A stretch of DNA of 64,000 nucleotides from assembly GCA_036583965.1 (NCBI GenBank), contig JAZBQD010000001.1, positions 28,740,597 through 28,804,596 on the forward strand, written 5' to 3'. Positions 22,480 to 35,740 of this stretch are shown here, one piece after another (position 1 is the stretch's first letter; every line of letters starts with the position of its first letter). A program made the translations under genes and the position numbers. Origin of the DNA: Prunella strophiata (Eukaryota; Chordata; Aves; Passeriformes; Prunellidae). A model generated the notes under the pieces. That model was not told the DNA's origin. It saw only the letters and a list, made by a program, of their open reading frames with translations, and ran no database searches.

Positions 22480-25400
22480 AAAGATCCACTCAAAGTGTTA
22501 ACACATAAATCAGGATCAGTATTGTTGATTTACCAGAAAGGATGTAAGCCAAATCTTTGTTATCCAAAATGTGTTGGTTTGTCATTATAAAGCAGCACCC
22601 ATGCAGTTTACTTCTTACCATGTGTACAAACACAGTCACATACTCCACTAAATGAGCAGTAATGAATAAGCCCAAGTCTAACTGAGGGCAGTGGAAATTC
22701 CATTGTCTTCCACCAGGCTTTGAAATCAGCCTGAGTCAGACATACAGAATTTTTTGCATGTGTGTTCACAGTCATACTTCAGTGAACAGTGTTGCAAGAT
22801 GTAAAATACTATGTTCAAATACTCTAAGCTAAGTACATAAAATAAATTACTTCTATTCATCATGTCTGCCCTTACAAATCTATTGTCTTAACCACATTAA
22901 AAAGCCATCCATATTCTTAAGGTTTGAATGCTATAAAGGTTCAGATTAGTATCACAGAAAAACCACTAAAAAAAAAAGTGAGAAGTTACCTTCCTATAGA
23001 GTGTCATCTTCAACACAAAAATTTAGAAAGGGTGTATCTCCTAATGTTAAGTTATAGATTATTTAAAAGCTATACTGTCTGAATTATGCTAGATAAATAT
23101 AGGGTTATGCTGCTGTTGTCAAGAGAACTTAAGGAGCTGGATGAGGGTTAGAAGTATTTTGTCTTTGAATGGCATGATTGTGATATCCTCCCTGAGTCTA
23201 ACATTAGATTTCATTTAAATAAAATTAATCAGCATGAAACAAAGATGCTGTGATAAAGTGGAAGCTGCCTTTGTAACAGTGATTCTCCAGGTATGTCTCA
23301 CTCCCTTTTCTCCCCCTAAATGCTCACTAAACTGCTTGTGCATTTCTGGTGAGCTGAAAGATCCACAGTTCACATTTCCTAGAACCACTTATGGAAGACT
23401 GTGAGTCTCAGTGATCCAGAAAGAAATACTCTTTTGGCAGCCTACTGAAGAACAACCCTACCAGCTCTTTCTCTTGACTTATGTTAGCTGCATGGTTCAG
23501 TGTATAAATATCAGATCTAAATGTTTTCAATTCAAAATTGGATCTGAATGAAGAGCTGTTTTATACAGGCTGAGATATTATTATAGTTACCCTGGGCTGT
23601 GCTTCTGAGGCTGTGTTGGGCACGTGTCCTCAACTGAAATGCTTTGTGTTTACTGCTATCAGTATTACTCATCTTCATGCTGTTTGTGTCTCAGCACACC
23701 TGATCCCTGAATTTCAAAGGAAACTCTAAGTAGAATTATGCTGTTGGTTGCCAGCTAAAGCTGATGAGCACCTGCCTTTAAACACTGCTGTTGTGCTCCT
23801 CCTGCTAGCACTGGAGCACAGTCTGTTCATCATGGCTGGACTTCTCTGCTAACCACTAACAAGAGCTGGTTTAAAAACATTTAGATCAATCTGTACCTCT
23901 GCATTTGTTTGAAGCTTGGCCTAGCAAACAAGAGCAAGATTTCTACTGTGTTAAGGAAGGAAAATTCTGAAAAGCAATAAAAATAGGAAATAGCTCATTT
24001 GGAAATGACCTGATTGGTCATATTGTTTATCCCATAATCTTAGGAACCTTGGAAATATTCATTCTGTTTATACTTTGGCTTCAGCTACAGCAGAAAGTAT
24101 TGGTTGCACTGTTCATCTTGGTCTAAGCAAGTAATGGTGAGAACAAGTTTAATGGCAGAACTAAAATACATGGAGGTAGCAGGAGATAAGACCTGCTTTT
24201 TGTGTTTTTCTTGAAGAATATCCTGAAATACAGAATTAGCATGATGAGGCCTCAAGAGAAGATGTGAAGATGATTGACTGCAGAGATCATGTATATGTCA
24301 AGAGATAGCAAAAATCACCAGAAAGGTACAAGATCATTGGCTATATGCAGAATATAGCAAGAGGGAGAATTAAACCCTTATTAATCCTAGCTTTCAGTAT
24401 ACTAAAAAGCAATTTATGAGAAGACATACAGCTTTGTCCTCCCTGCCTGCCCAGGTCAGTGCCATGCCAGGCTGACACCAGCCAGTGACCAGTGGGGCTC
24501 TGCATCACTGGATGTGCAGAGCAGACAGGGAGGCAGCAGGCTGGCCAGCAGGTGGATGGACACTAAGGGAAAAGTAAGAATAAATCCAGGGAGAGATGCT
24601 TTGGGGATGAATCTAACACTATTTTTATATTACTATCAGAGGAGTTCAAATGGCTTGTGTTACATGGAAGGAGATGGGTAGTAAAGGATTTTCTATAAGG
24701 GTGATATTATAGACTTTTGTTTTCTTCCTGGCAAACAGGAAAAACAGATCTGTGTGTTTCTTTCCAGGAAAACTAAAACAGAATTAAGCTGTAAAGCAAG
24801 CCCTCATTTTCTGGGGTGCTCAATGAAGATATTGTCCTTGAAATTCCCATGTAGTAACATTTTTAAATTTTCAAATGGTGTTTCTGCCAGTGTGTATATA
24901 GAAATGGGAATCAGACATAGCATGACAAAGGCCCAAGTATGTAAAGTCTTTAGGTAATCACCACTTTTTTCCTATTTTCTTTCATCTGTTTTTGATGAGA
25001 CTGTCCTTTAAACAGACATTTCTGTCCTCTTCAAACTGAATGCTAAGGACTCCAAATTTAGCAGGAAAAATATAATCACCATGCAGACCAGAATAACAAA
25101 AACTGCTATTGAGGGTCATGGAACTGAACTAAGAACAATTTCAGCAACCAGGCTTATACACTGCTCATGCCTGTTTAGAAATATCTCAAAACTGTTTACT
25201 TATACATGATGTAACTAAGTATTGAAAATTTAAGGTAGATGCTTAGTTCATTGAAATAACCATTAATTGACTGTTGCTATATATTTCCTTCCCAAAACAC
25301 ACAACCTGAAAATTAGTGTTCTACTAGGAAATCCAGATGCATGCAAAGAACTGATTCAACCCAATCACCTCTCCCACAGAGGATGCACTTCTGCTTTTTG

Positions 25401-27490
25401 TGGACTTGCCTGACTTTGGAAGGATGACAAAGGGCAAAAGGTCATGATGTGGATAGCATGCAAACACAAACCTAAGTTTCCAAAAGGTGTTTCTTATATT
25501 AGGAAAACAAAGCCCAGACACATCCCCTTTAGGTCATCTTTGGCACTAGGTTCTTTGAGGTATTGTCAAGAAGAGACAGGAGTTTAGTTCACTTGTACAA
25601 CAAAGGAAGTGGAGAGCCCATGCTTCAGGCTGCAGTCTTGAGAATAGCTATATAATATGATAACAGGGTAGATTTTTATTTCTCAAGAGCTGATATGTTT
25701 TGAATGTGGGCTATTTGGAGGCAGAGATTTTGTGTCCTCCATACCCCAGTTTTTTCCCCATTTGAACAGAGAAATGTGGGAATGGAGGTATGTAGATTCC
25801 TGCAGACAGCTCAGGGCTGAGCACAGCTTTGCAGGCTCTGCTACAATCATATCCCTTTTGCTAGAGAGCAGCATGCCAGCAGGGAGTGACAAAACAGAAT
25901 CACATGTACACATGATTTTCAAAATAGAGTCTTCAAAGCTCTGTTACAGTTCTTAAACACTGATAGAGACCAGTTACCAAGTATGCATCACACATGAGAG
26001 AAAAAGAATTTCACTTCTTTGAAGTGGTTTAGAGTGAGAAACCAACCTGTACCTGTGCATACAGTTGAAGAAATGAATACATAAAGCTGCCAGTTTTCTC
26101 TATGTCCTCAGCATAGTGCAGGTAAAGGAGCTACACCTTTGTTCATTCACAGGTGAAGATTGCTCAGTGTCCCCTCTCCTTTCACAGGGTCCATTCAGTA
26201 ACTTCACAGCAGCTTTTCTCCAGCATCTGCATCAGCAAAACTAACAGAGCAGAGAGGAGCTCAGAGCTGGGCTCAAGGAGACTCCAACTGTCCCGAGAAC
26301 TTTTCACAGACACAAATCTTGGCCTGGCAAGAGTGCAAAGAAGGCCATGGGAAAAACATATCCAAGCATGCAGGAGGCCAGGCAGGCCTGATGTGTAGTA
26401 GTGTCTTATGGTCTGTCACTGCCATGACCTGGAGAGCTGCTCACTTAGAGGGGCTAATGAGATCACTTTGAAATTGTGGTCTAAAACCTTTTCCCCCCTT
26501 CTTTCTCCTCTTCTGAGTCCAGACTTCCTTCCAATAATCTTTCATCTTCCAAGAGAAACAGTCACAACCTCCATCTTTAGAGAAATATATCATGCATAAA
26601 GGTTATAACCCAATTGGAAAATGGATAATTACATATTTCTTCTAAAAAGATTAAACAGATACCAACAGATCTTTTTATAAGCCTGGGATGTGTGTGAGGG
26701 TCCCACTAACCCCAGCCAAGCTGAGGCACAGGGCTTTCCATCTGTGTTGACTTTCATCCACAGCCCCTGCCTGAGGTGGGCAGCACATCATCCCTGCCAC
26801 AGACTATTAAATAGCACACAGAGGAGTGAGGTGTGAACTGAGAAAAGCTAGACTCAGTCCCAGGCAGCTCTTCCCAGGCCTGTCCTCAACCACACAGCTT
26901 TTAGCCCCAGAATGAGCTCCCTGTGTACACACTTCAGTATAAAAAAACAGCATTTGAAATTAATATCTCAGAAGTTTCTGTTCTTTGTAAATTACATCTG
27001 ATGTCAGCCTACTGGCAGAACATATCAAGTGCAGGCAAGGGAGAAGGGGAATACAAAGCAGAGGATGTGAACTTCTACAGACCTCAAAAGAAAAACTGTT
27101 GCTATCATTGGCCTGGGTATTGCGGCCTTAAATTACAAATTACTTTAAATTGTAAAAACATCCATAGCAAGCCCTGGAGAAGAATCCCCAGAATGGCAGT
27201 AAATAAAGAGCATCCTGTCCCTCTCTATGCCACAGCTAATGTGGGAGGTAGTTTAAAATCCTAGCTTGGCAAGTGCTGCATGTCAGAGTTGATGAGTTGA
27301 AAGGATGTGCATGTACACAGACCCAAACAAAGAAGTTCTAACACACAGAAAAATTACTACACTTAGTGGCCACAGATGTTGAGCAGTGCAGCAACATTTG
27401 CTCTTATACTTTGGACTAGTTGTCCTGAATTTTTACAGAGGCTCCTATTACCTTGGAAGTGGCAGGTGGCTTTTCAGGGATCCTTGGGGC
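22480..27490. other. Noncoding stretch, no gene recognised
   Basis: Frames reach 113 codons (26923-27264, plus) without recognisable domains. A GC-rich, CpG-poor patch at 24435-24560 contains the CTCF-like core at 24545-24556. The rest is AT-rich with short A runs. No repeat family could be named. Confidence 0.6.
24545..24556 (+). promoter_or_regulatory. CTCF-like core motif
   Basis: CCAGCAGGTGGA matches CCASYAGRKGGC at 11 of 12 positions. It lies in a locally GC-rich, CpG-free patch. The 3' extension of strong sites is not conserved. Binding is inference. Confidence 0.25.
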
Positions 27491-27495
27491 TGCTG

Positions 27496-28086
27496 TCATA
27501 GGGGAAAGTTAAGCTCACAAAGTACTTCCTTGTCAGATCCCTCACCACCCTGGGAAGAGAACAGATTTCTCTTTCTGTTTTGTCCCAAGTCTGGAGCCTT
27601 TGCCTGGGAGTCCCACCTGCTCCTGCAGCTCACATCCCCTGAAACCAGAGCCCATCCAGCAGCTGCATAAATCATTGGGAACAGGCTGCAGCGGGGTGTC
27701 GGAACAGTTGGGAGCACATGGGGAGGGACTCCCTCCTCCCTTGCATGCCTCCCTCTTCCCCTAAAGTAAACAACAGCAGTCCCCACTGTGAACCCAGTTG
27801 CGAAATCCTCGTGGCTCTGAACTTTAACTCTGTGATGAACAGCCAGCCCTTGCACGGGCTGTGCAGCTGAGAGCACCTCTGGCCTGGGTTTTTCTGCTGC
27901 CAGCCAGGGAATTCTTTCCATAGCCTGTACAGACACCCTAGGAAAGGCAGCCTGCTTGCAAATGTGCAGCTGAACATGGGGGTGTGGGCAGCTTAATGCG
28001 TCATTTTTCTGGGGCTGAGTCAAGACCAAAAGTGCATTTAAATAATTTGCTGATACCAATTCACATATAGTCAGCTCCATCAACAT
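27496..28086 (-). other. Longest open frame in the window (196 codons), unassigned
   Basis: ATG (28084-28086) to TGA, with the first few codons reading MLMELTICE. The frame lies in a moderately GC-rich patch where stop codons are less frequent, and a 101-codon frame in another register (27672-27977) overlaps it. I see no signal peptide, transmembrane segment, repeats or known motif. Composition is unremarkable. No TATA box is obvious upstream, and AP-1-like TGAGTCA (about 28016) and TGCGTCA (about 27997) lie inside the frame near its 5' end. Chance is the leading explanation; an exon or lineage-specific gene cannot be excluded. Confidence 0.12.
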
Positions 28087-28169
28087 TTATCCCATGTCAG
28101 GTAACTTTTAGTTCTCCTAGAAACTCTCAGCATAAGAAAGCAGCATAGAAAAGCAGACCAGTCAAGTTA

Positions 28170-28250
28170 AGTTCAGTGACAGATCAGAGCAGTAACTCCC
28201 TTTACAGACTAAACTGTAAAGTTCAGTCACAGATCAGAGTAGTAACTCCC
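28170..28250. repeat. Imperfect tandem duplication, 50-bp period
   Basis: The 31-bp block at 28170-28200 (starting AGTTCAGTGACAGATCAGAG) recurs at 28220-28250 with two substitutions: G to C at 28178/28228 and C to T at 28190/28240. The offset is 50 bp. The intervening bases GACTAAACTGTA show no further copy. Confidence 0.85.
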
Positions 28251-31200
28251 CTCTGACTAGATAATGCAAATGGTTTTTCGTTCAGACATAATTATAACAA
28301 CATGTTGTAGATGCTGATGTGGTTTTTTTCCAAGATGGAATTCCAAAACTAGCAAAAGCTACCACATCACAAACAAGGAAACCACTCCCTTGGTGAAGAG
28401 AAGATGGTACAACATTAAATCAGTGGAAAAGAAAACCCTCAAAAAGCCACTAGATGCATTGAAGCTCTCCATATGCAGAAGTGGTGGTCCAGGGATCTGA
28501 GCAGTAATGCTCTGCAGATGCCTTGCAATCCAAGTCGTGTTTAAAGGAATCCTTAAAGTCTCACCCACACAAGAGATTCTGGTTTAAAGCCAGCTCCAGG
28601 AAACAGCATTCTACAATGTTTCTTTCATATAATGAAGACTTTCCTGGGTTTTATTTTATCATTATGATTATAGCACTCAGATAAAGACTTGGAAGCCAGA
28701 GCTCTGCATGTTGAGATGAAGTTTATACCTTCCTCTCTAAAGATTTCTCTCCTGTTGATATTTTAGTTAGAAAAACTTATCTTTTATACCATGTCATGAG
28801 GAAATACACTGTCCTGAATCTTTAGAAAACTCTCTGTAAGCATGAAACCTCCACTCAAATTATTCATATGACTTACAAAATAAGAACAATGGCTCTCACC
28901 TTGATATAAGTTTTCTAACTTAAGGATGTCATTATTAATGACTAAACCACTAATTTGGTTGAAATTAAGCTTTCAACCAAAATCTGGGATTTATTATTTA
29001 GACCTTTTCTTTCCTGTCTATCTAAAGATACAGATACCTGTGCATTCCCAGGCATTAAGAAGTAAAACTGGTCTGGGTGTATTGAGGTGGAGAATCTGAC
29101 AGGAAGAAAAAGAGGGCTCTACTTGTAACTAGAGCTGAAAATGTATTAAAACTAGGAGAGAAGGAAAGAGCTTCAGGAGAGCAGGTCCTTGTTCAGCACA
29201 CAGGCTCTAAATCTCACTGTAGCTCACCCAGGCTCAGGCTTTCAGAGCCCTGAAGATCAGCAGGCTAAGCTTGGTGACATGTGCTGTTCACAGCGTGGTC
29301 CTTGGGCTCTTGGGAGAGGAATCTCAGTTTAGTCCTCTGTAGTAGGCTTTGAGCCTTTTCCCATCACTTTGGATGTGGAAGTAGTGTCAATTTATTACAA
29401 AGGTAAACTGAATTGGGCAGTCTTTTTGTGGCAGAGGGGAAAATGGGAGACAGCAAACAATGCCATGGGTACAGGACACACAAAATGCCCAAGTGAAATC
29501 TGAGGTGTGTAACCCTCCTGTAACTGCAGTTGAGCTCCTTGCTGCTCACTATTTGAAATGCTATCACTGCCATCGTGCTATTGTTGTTCTACCAGTACAC
29601 AGCTTGGCTTCATCTTTTTATTTCTCCTTCTCTTGGGATGGGGAGGCATTAGATGTACCTGAACTACACTTCATCACTCTCTTCCCTAAAATCCAGGACC
29701 TTCTCAGGAACATCTGCTCCTGCCTGTGCTTTCCTACCCGTTCCAGAGGGAATTGTTTCATCCTACACACATCATCCAGAGAGAGAAGGAAGGAGATTGC
29801 CTCTCTCTCTTCCTTTCTTTCCACAGCATGAAAAAAACTAGCTGGGATAGCTAAGTTTTCAGGCCTCCCTTGTGCAAAGACACCTAACCCAATCATTCTT
29901 TGAGCAGCTGCATAGCTCTAACTTACAGCAGCAGGATGGCTGGCATCTTCAGCTAAAATGCATCTTCACTGGAGTATTTTTTTTTTGCTGCCTTCAGTTA
30001 TGTATATTCTTTTAGTTAGCTACACTCCAAAGGAGTACAGATCTGTTGGGTATATTCCAACAGAAGAGCACTCCTTCTGCAGTCTAGCTGAAACCCTGCT
30101 TAGCACAGGATTATGTACTTTCAATGCACACCTTTCTGTAGCTTGTAATATATCATTAAAAAAAAATAAAAATCAAGCTCTCTCTGGAACATAAGCTGGT
30201 GCCAGAGGTTATAGTAAATTCTAGCAAGTGGACAGAAATTTTCCTCCCTAATTTTGTTTTCCTCAGGGAGTAGTGGTTTCCACGTAAACACTTCTACAAC
30301 CAGGCCCTTTGAGACAAGCCTGGAAGAATATATGCTCTGCCTAACACATATCCACCATATCCTTAGCAAGCTAAGAAAAATAATTCTGTGGTCTCACAAC
30401 ACTTCACCACTATCACCTCAGCCTAGCTAAGCTAAAAATTAGAAGAAAGACCAAAGAAATGTTGGTATGTTGAGAGAAAGCTATGGCTCATAATGGCTGA
30501 TATGTTGTTTCTGGATTTTTTCCCATCCTATTCTGCTAGGTTTCTAGCTCCAGGAAATAGTGTTTGAAACCATGAATTATGGTACATAAGGACAGAGAAA
30601 ACATAACACCATAGTCATTCATTTCTCACTGCTACATGGAGCAGTAAGCAGCACCAGCCCATGACATCCAGAGAATTTGCTCTAAAGTTTAGATCATCAT
30701 TGCAAAACATACAAATTTTTTCTTCTCTGTTTTTATGTAGGGTCTGATACACATTGTCTTAATATAGAAAATCCCCTTTGATGTTCATTCACATTTCATA
30801 AGCCAAGAGGAAAATAGTTAGGGCCTTGGAGGACAAGGGGAAAAAATGTAAATGTAAGTTATTCTTGGAACTAATTTGGATCCTAGCTCCAGACCAGAGA
30901 ATCTTTGAACCTGCCTGAGCAAACTGTTCAGTGTCTGAGCCCAGCCCAACACTGGATTTGCAGCTATGAAATGGACAAATCCAAACCATGGACCTGGATG
31001 CTCATATGCTCCTGAACATTCTGTATTTCTGGTTTGTTTGTTTTTTGTGGGTTTGTGCTTTTTTTCAATCCTGAACTCTCTCCTAGTTATTTATACATAC
31101 ACCTCTGTATCTTTTGGTTAGTTTGGTTGGGTTTTTTTCCTCACATGCACTCGCTTATAATGCCAAGATGCTATTAAATATTTGTAATGCTTACTAAGCA

Positions 31201-31268
31201 AAGCTCTGAGTAGTGAGCCTGGATTAGAGTACCCAGATATTCCCTCCACAAATTCCAAGTGCAGGCTG

Positions 31269-31289
31269 AAAAAAAAAAAAAAAAAAAAA
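31269..31289. repeat. A21 homopolymer
   Basis: Twenty-one A between GCAGGCTG and GAAGTTG. No insert body or flanking duplication is recognised. Confidence 0.95.
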
Positions 31290-32699
31290 GAAGTTGTTTG
31301 GGACTTATAATTATAGAATGCTTATATTTAAAGCATGCACCTCCAGCAAAGCAAGTTCTGAATTCATCTTGCACATAATCAATGACATTCTTCCCTCCCA
31401 GCAAAATAGCAGTTCTTTATCCCAGCAGAGCAAAGTGGGAGGCAAACAGAGCAGAAGAGTATGTGAGTGTGTGTGGAAGAGCTTGGACTCTGGTCACTTG
31501 GTGACTCAAGGACTGCAAAACAGAAACTGAAGCTTATTATGACAGGAACAGAAAAGCTTCATGTTCAAGGAGTGAGATTCCAAAGAGTTGTGGGGATTTT
31601 TTTTCCCCCCTCAAACAAAGCATTTCTTTTCTAGCAAAGTCCAATTCCCTCATGGAAACCCAAGCCCTAAAGTAGCTAAAATAGCCTTTTCTCTCTCTTC
31701 AGTCAGTCTCTGCTTCTTGGCAAGAAGGAATTTTGAGCAGGAAGTCATGTTGGTTAATGGCACAGGGCAGAGCTTCCAGAGGAAACTTCACCTGCAGCCA
31801 TTTATAATGTTGATAGTGATGTGGTTTGTGGCCCTTTCTTTTTCCCTAGACAGCAAGATTGAAAAACAGATCCTGATCCAAATCCCATAGCTCTTGGTTT
31901 TTAGACACCTGAGCACTCCTTATTCCTCACAAAGCCTCCAAGAGATGCTGGGTCTCAGAAGGAGTACATGAGTGCAATAAACTTTCCATTCTTTGCTAAA
32001 ATTCAAAGGAGCCTTAGGAAACCAGACACTTGAGTCCCACTGTTTCTGACAAGCCTGTCTTGCTCTCAGCTTGCAGTTCTTTTGCTTTACAGGCACACCA
32101 CATCTGTGTCTTATTCTTTGTGTTCACCAATACTTCTTTTTCTAGTACTGCCCTAGTCCTGTTAGTAACCAAAACAGTACATGTAGTTTTGCAGTTGCTT
32201 CTGATTTTGTATCAGAATCTTGTAGTTCTAGATAGTATCGCAACAAACTGCAGAACTTTAAAGAAGTAGGGTAGAGTGGGATGTTAACACTCCAATTTCC
32301 CCTTATCAGTAATCCAGTTTTTTTTCTCTAGATGCCAATCAGTAAACAGCCAGCTCAACAGCCATAAACTTCTGTTTTCAAGCAGTGATGTATCCTGCTG
32401 GGTAACAAGGCTTTTGATACTAAAGATATCTCCTGCCATGCATTCTCCACTGCCAAGCAATGCTTGTTGACATAAGTGTTTCATTTAATAAATATTACCA
32501 GTGTGTATGAGCAGGAGGGGATGATTCAGCAGCATCAGGGGCCCTGTGGCAGCAGTCCTAACAGCAAGACAGAAGTGATTGCTTCATAGCAAATTCATCA
32601 GGCCCCAAACCTAGGACACTTTGAGAAACATCCTTTTTGCACTAAATTGTCATGCCTCACGGTTGCCTTAATAATGACAACGTATGCAGAAGCAGCCAC

Positions 32700-32760
32700 T
32701 TGTTTATCATCTGTAAAATGGGGATCATGACATTCAGCACTCTAAAGCCTGTGGGTCTCT
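32700..32760 (+). mobile_element. Possible MIR-like SINE tail
   Basis: CATCTGTAAAATGGGGATCA (32708-32727), continuing TGACATTCAG, matches the characteristic '...tcatctgtaaaatggggataat...' stretch of MIR-type SINEs. The tRNA head is not visible, and the 3' side diverges quickly. Confidence 0.42.
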
Positions 32761-33049
32761 GTTAACTCATAACACCAATCAAAAAGCCTTTTCCATGCAC
32801 CATCCTCTCAGCCATACCTTTCTAAAGCTTTTCTTCAGAATGAAAATTATTGAAACTTGGTAACTGCTACTTATAGCTGACTTGCCTTGGCAGCCAGTTA
32901 AACAGATTAAGCTTGTGACCAAAACCTCCTAGCCAGCGTTGAGTAACTGACTCTGATCCTAGTATCTCTTTTAATTTTTGTGTAGAAGATTGGTAACAGA
33001 CTTCCATGGTTAAATTCATAAAATCTGCTCATCTTTGAACCGCTATGCC

Positions 33050-33070
33050 AAAAAAAAAAAATAAAAAAAA
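33050..33070. repeat. Interrupted A run
   Basis: Twelve A, one T, then eight A. Low complexity with no associated element recognised. Confidence 0.9.
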
Positions 33071-35717
33071 TCAGTCTTTTATAGCAAGAATTCTACATGT
33101 GTAAATAGCAAGTTACACAAATAGAAGTTTGCATTACTGTTCCTTTGGTAGCAAAGAATTTTAATTCCTCTATTAGGCTATCATAACCTGTTATCTAACA
33201 CAGAAAATTTCTGTGATGTATAAAAAAATAAAATTGAGAGATCAGTTATCTAGGTGTCCACAGATGAAGATAAATGCTAAAAAATTTATTCATTCAGGAG
33301 GACCACACGCTCAAAAAATAACTGCATTTGCATCTTTGTGGTTATTCATGAATGAAAATATTCAGTGAGAGGAATAAATGTTCACAAAACTTCCCTGAAG
33401 AAATCCAAATGTTCAAAAGTTTGCTTGTCAGTAACAGATTGATTTGTGGAAACTCTCGAATTCATGAAAGGCAAGTTTGCCACATGACTACTGGATGAAT
33501 TCCAGGCAACCTTAATTTGAGACTGGTTGAAGAATTAAATGGTATTTTAATTATTAAACATCTGTGTAAATCTAGTGCAAATTACAAATCCTGTCTGTTC
33601 CACATATTTTTTTAATAAACTTGGGTTATGATTTCCATACTGTGTGTTGAATAGGTGTTGCACTGTTAAGTGCTGTGAAAGTGCCCTTTCTGTTACCTCA
33701 CTCAGGCAGGACTGACCCCAGTGCAGACCCCAAGTCTATGAACATTGGATCTGTCCTGTCTGGGAATAAAGCATGAGCAGACAGCAGAGCCAAGTTAGAC
33801 CTGCAGTTATACTGTGTGCTCTTGCTGGATGAAAATCCCTTTTTTTTTCAATTGACTCTGAAATAAATATTTAGCTATATGCCTTTGAGAGTAATGGTTT
33901 GTTTGGGTTTATCTTCTACACCATCATGTCACAGTATTTGGTAACTCACATCCCTTGGGGTGGCTTCCTACTCGGAGCATTACACAAAGAATGCATTTTC
34001 AGACTTGATTTCCAGTAAATAACCCTGCAGTTCCAGGAGATTGACTAAAATAGCAGCACGCCTGCAGCACAATGCCACTTAAGTTCAGATCTCTCCCTTA
34101 CTCTGGTTCTATCCTCTTCTGTCTCTCCCCCAACACTAGCATAATTGTCAGTGTCCTCTTCCTGTGAGCATCTTGGTTTTCACCAAGCAAGCCCTTCACT
34201 AGCTCTTCTTTGCCTGCTACTGTGCTCCCCTGGAATCCTGCACTCTTGATTCATGTTTCCAGCCCTCTCCAGAGTCATCATCTGCCACATCACAGTGACA
34301 CTGCCTGTGAAAGTTCTGCCAATAGTGCTAAGAGTCTGGGAATACCCAGCACCTTTTCTCAGACTATTAGACAGAAACAGCCTCAAAAGAGAGATCACTC
34401 TTGGTAAAGAACAATGACTAAACAGATACTTCAAGAAATTTTCAAAATTCTTCTAATGGATGTAAAATCTTGAAGTGTATCTTTGTCACATTGTTTTGTG
34501 AGTTGCAGTTGCCACATGTCCTGCTGAATACTGTTTTTTTATTAATTGCAGATGAGTTTTTACTATGTCTAACTCATTGTTCTCACTCTTTATAAATCCT
34601 TGATTCTGATTTTGAATGCAATTTGGTCCCCAGTCTCAGTGAGTCCCAAAGATTGGAATTATGCATTGTATAATGCATATCTTTTCAGTGTGTTATTTTC
34701 TAATTCAGTTTAATATCTTAACTGTGTGAGAGCCATGAGAACTTCTAGTTTACCCACTCTGCACTTCTACTATGTGCTCATTACTGTGTAAAAACAGGGG
34801 AATTTTGTTAAGAGAGGCTGACCAGCCTTTATTTTCACAGATTACCCTTTTGACCTTCTCACAGCCCAAATCTAAACAGGTAGCAGGGTCTTTGCAGGAT
34901 CTTATCTACACAAGCAGAATTTTAGCCAATGCAGATTTTAGCCCTCTCAGAATGAATTGGTCAGAAATGTATTGTCATATTAGAGGGAAATCTGTGCTGG
35001 ACAACTCAAACAGTCATACATCTGAAGGAACATCAGTTACATTTGTTTAGCTTGTAGACTAAATGGGCTCTTGGAGGTGACCTTACAGTTCTGCATACAG
35101 ACACCATGCTTGGTTCAGCCATTCCTAAAATGCATTGCTCTCCTCATTTTGTCAGCTAGCATACTGCAGGACAGGGTGCCAGCTGGCTGGCTGACATATC
35201 AGGGTGAGTTAACAATGTGTTGTGAGAAATATAAGGAAAAAACCTGAATGCTGACAAAACAATTTTTTTTCACTGTTTTTTTGCAGTCCCTCACTTGCCA
35301 CTTGATTTCCTTCTCATTCCTCCTTATTTTCCTTTCAGCCCTGAGCATTTATTGTCCTTTCCTCTCTTTCCCTGGCCTGCCCTGGCAGGAGGTATCACTG
35401 AGCAGAAGAGAAGCCTCTCTCTCACATCTGTATAGCTTTACTGCTACTCGCTTTTCTGGGCAGTACTTTCACTTACCCCATATTTCACTCTGCAGTGACA
35501 GCTTGGCCAGAGCATAGCACATTTTCCAGTCACAGATGTTTCTATCAGATTCATGCTTGCTTCTTGGAGACATGGCAGAAGGAATCTTTTTACTTGTACT
35601 TCAACTGATACAAAAGCCAACATACAGCAAATTTCTTGACCCTATTTTTGTCTTTCTGAACAGACGTGTTTGCTTCAGTATTTACATGAGGAAAAGCTGA
35701 TACTTAATTCTACTTAT

Positions 35718-35740
35718 AAAAAAAAAAAAAAAAAAAAAAA
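35718..35740. repeat. A23 homopolymer, longest in the window
   Basis: Twenty-three A between CTTAT and GATATTCC. No convincing insert body or target-site duplication is visible on either side. Confidence 0.95.

Larger units (their letters stand above)
28255..35710. other. AT-rich noncoding stretch, no gene recognised
   Basis: Open frames reach 123 codons (29460-29831, plus) and overlap a 92-codon minus-strand frame; none is recognisable. GTTTG-rich tracts lie at 31032-31065 and 31117-31140, A21 at 31269-31289 and an interrupted A run at 33050-33070. An 8-bp dyad TATGCATT/AATGCATA lies at 34660-34679. A short MIR-like tail near 32700-32760 is the only repeat hint. Confidence 0.6.

Noticed and set aside
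35048..35092. CR1-like wording (GACTAAATGGGCTCTTGGAGGTGACC)-type tail
   Set aside because: Only one short block resembles CR1 and no neighbouring landmarks follow.
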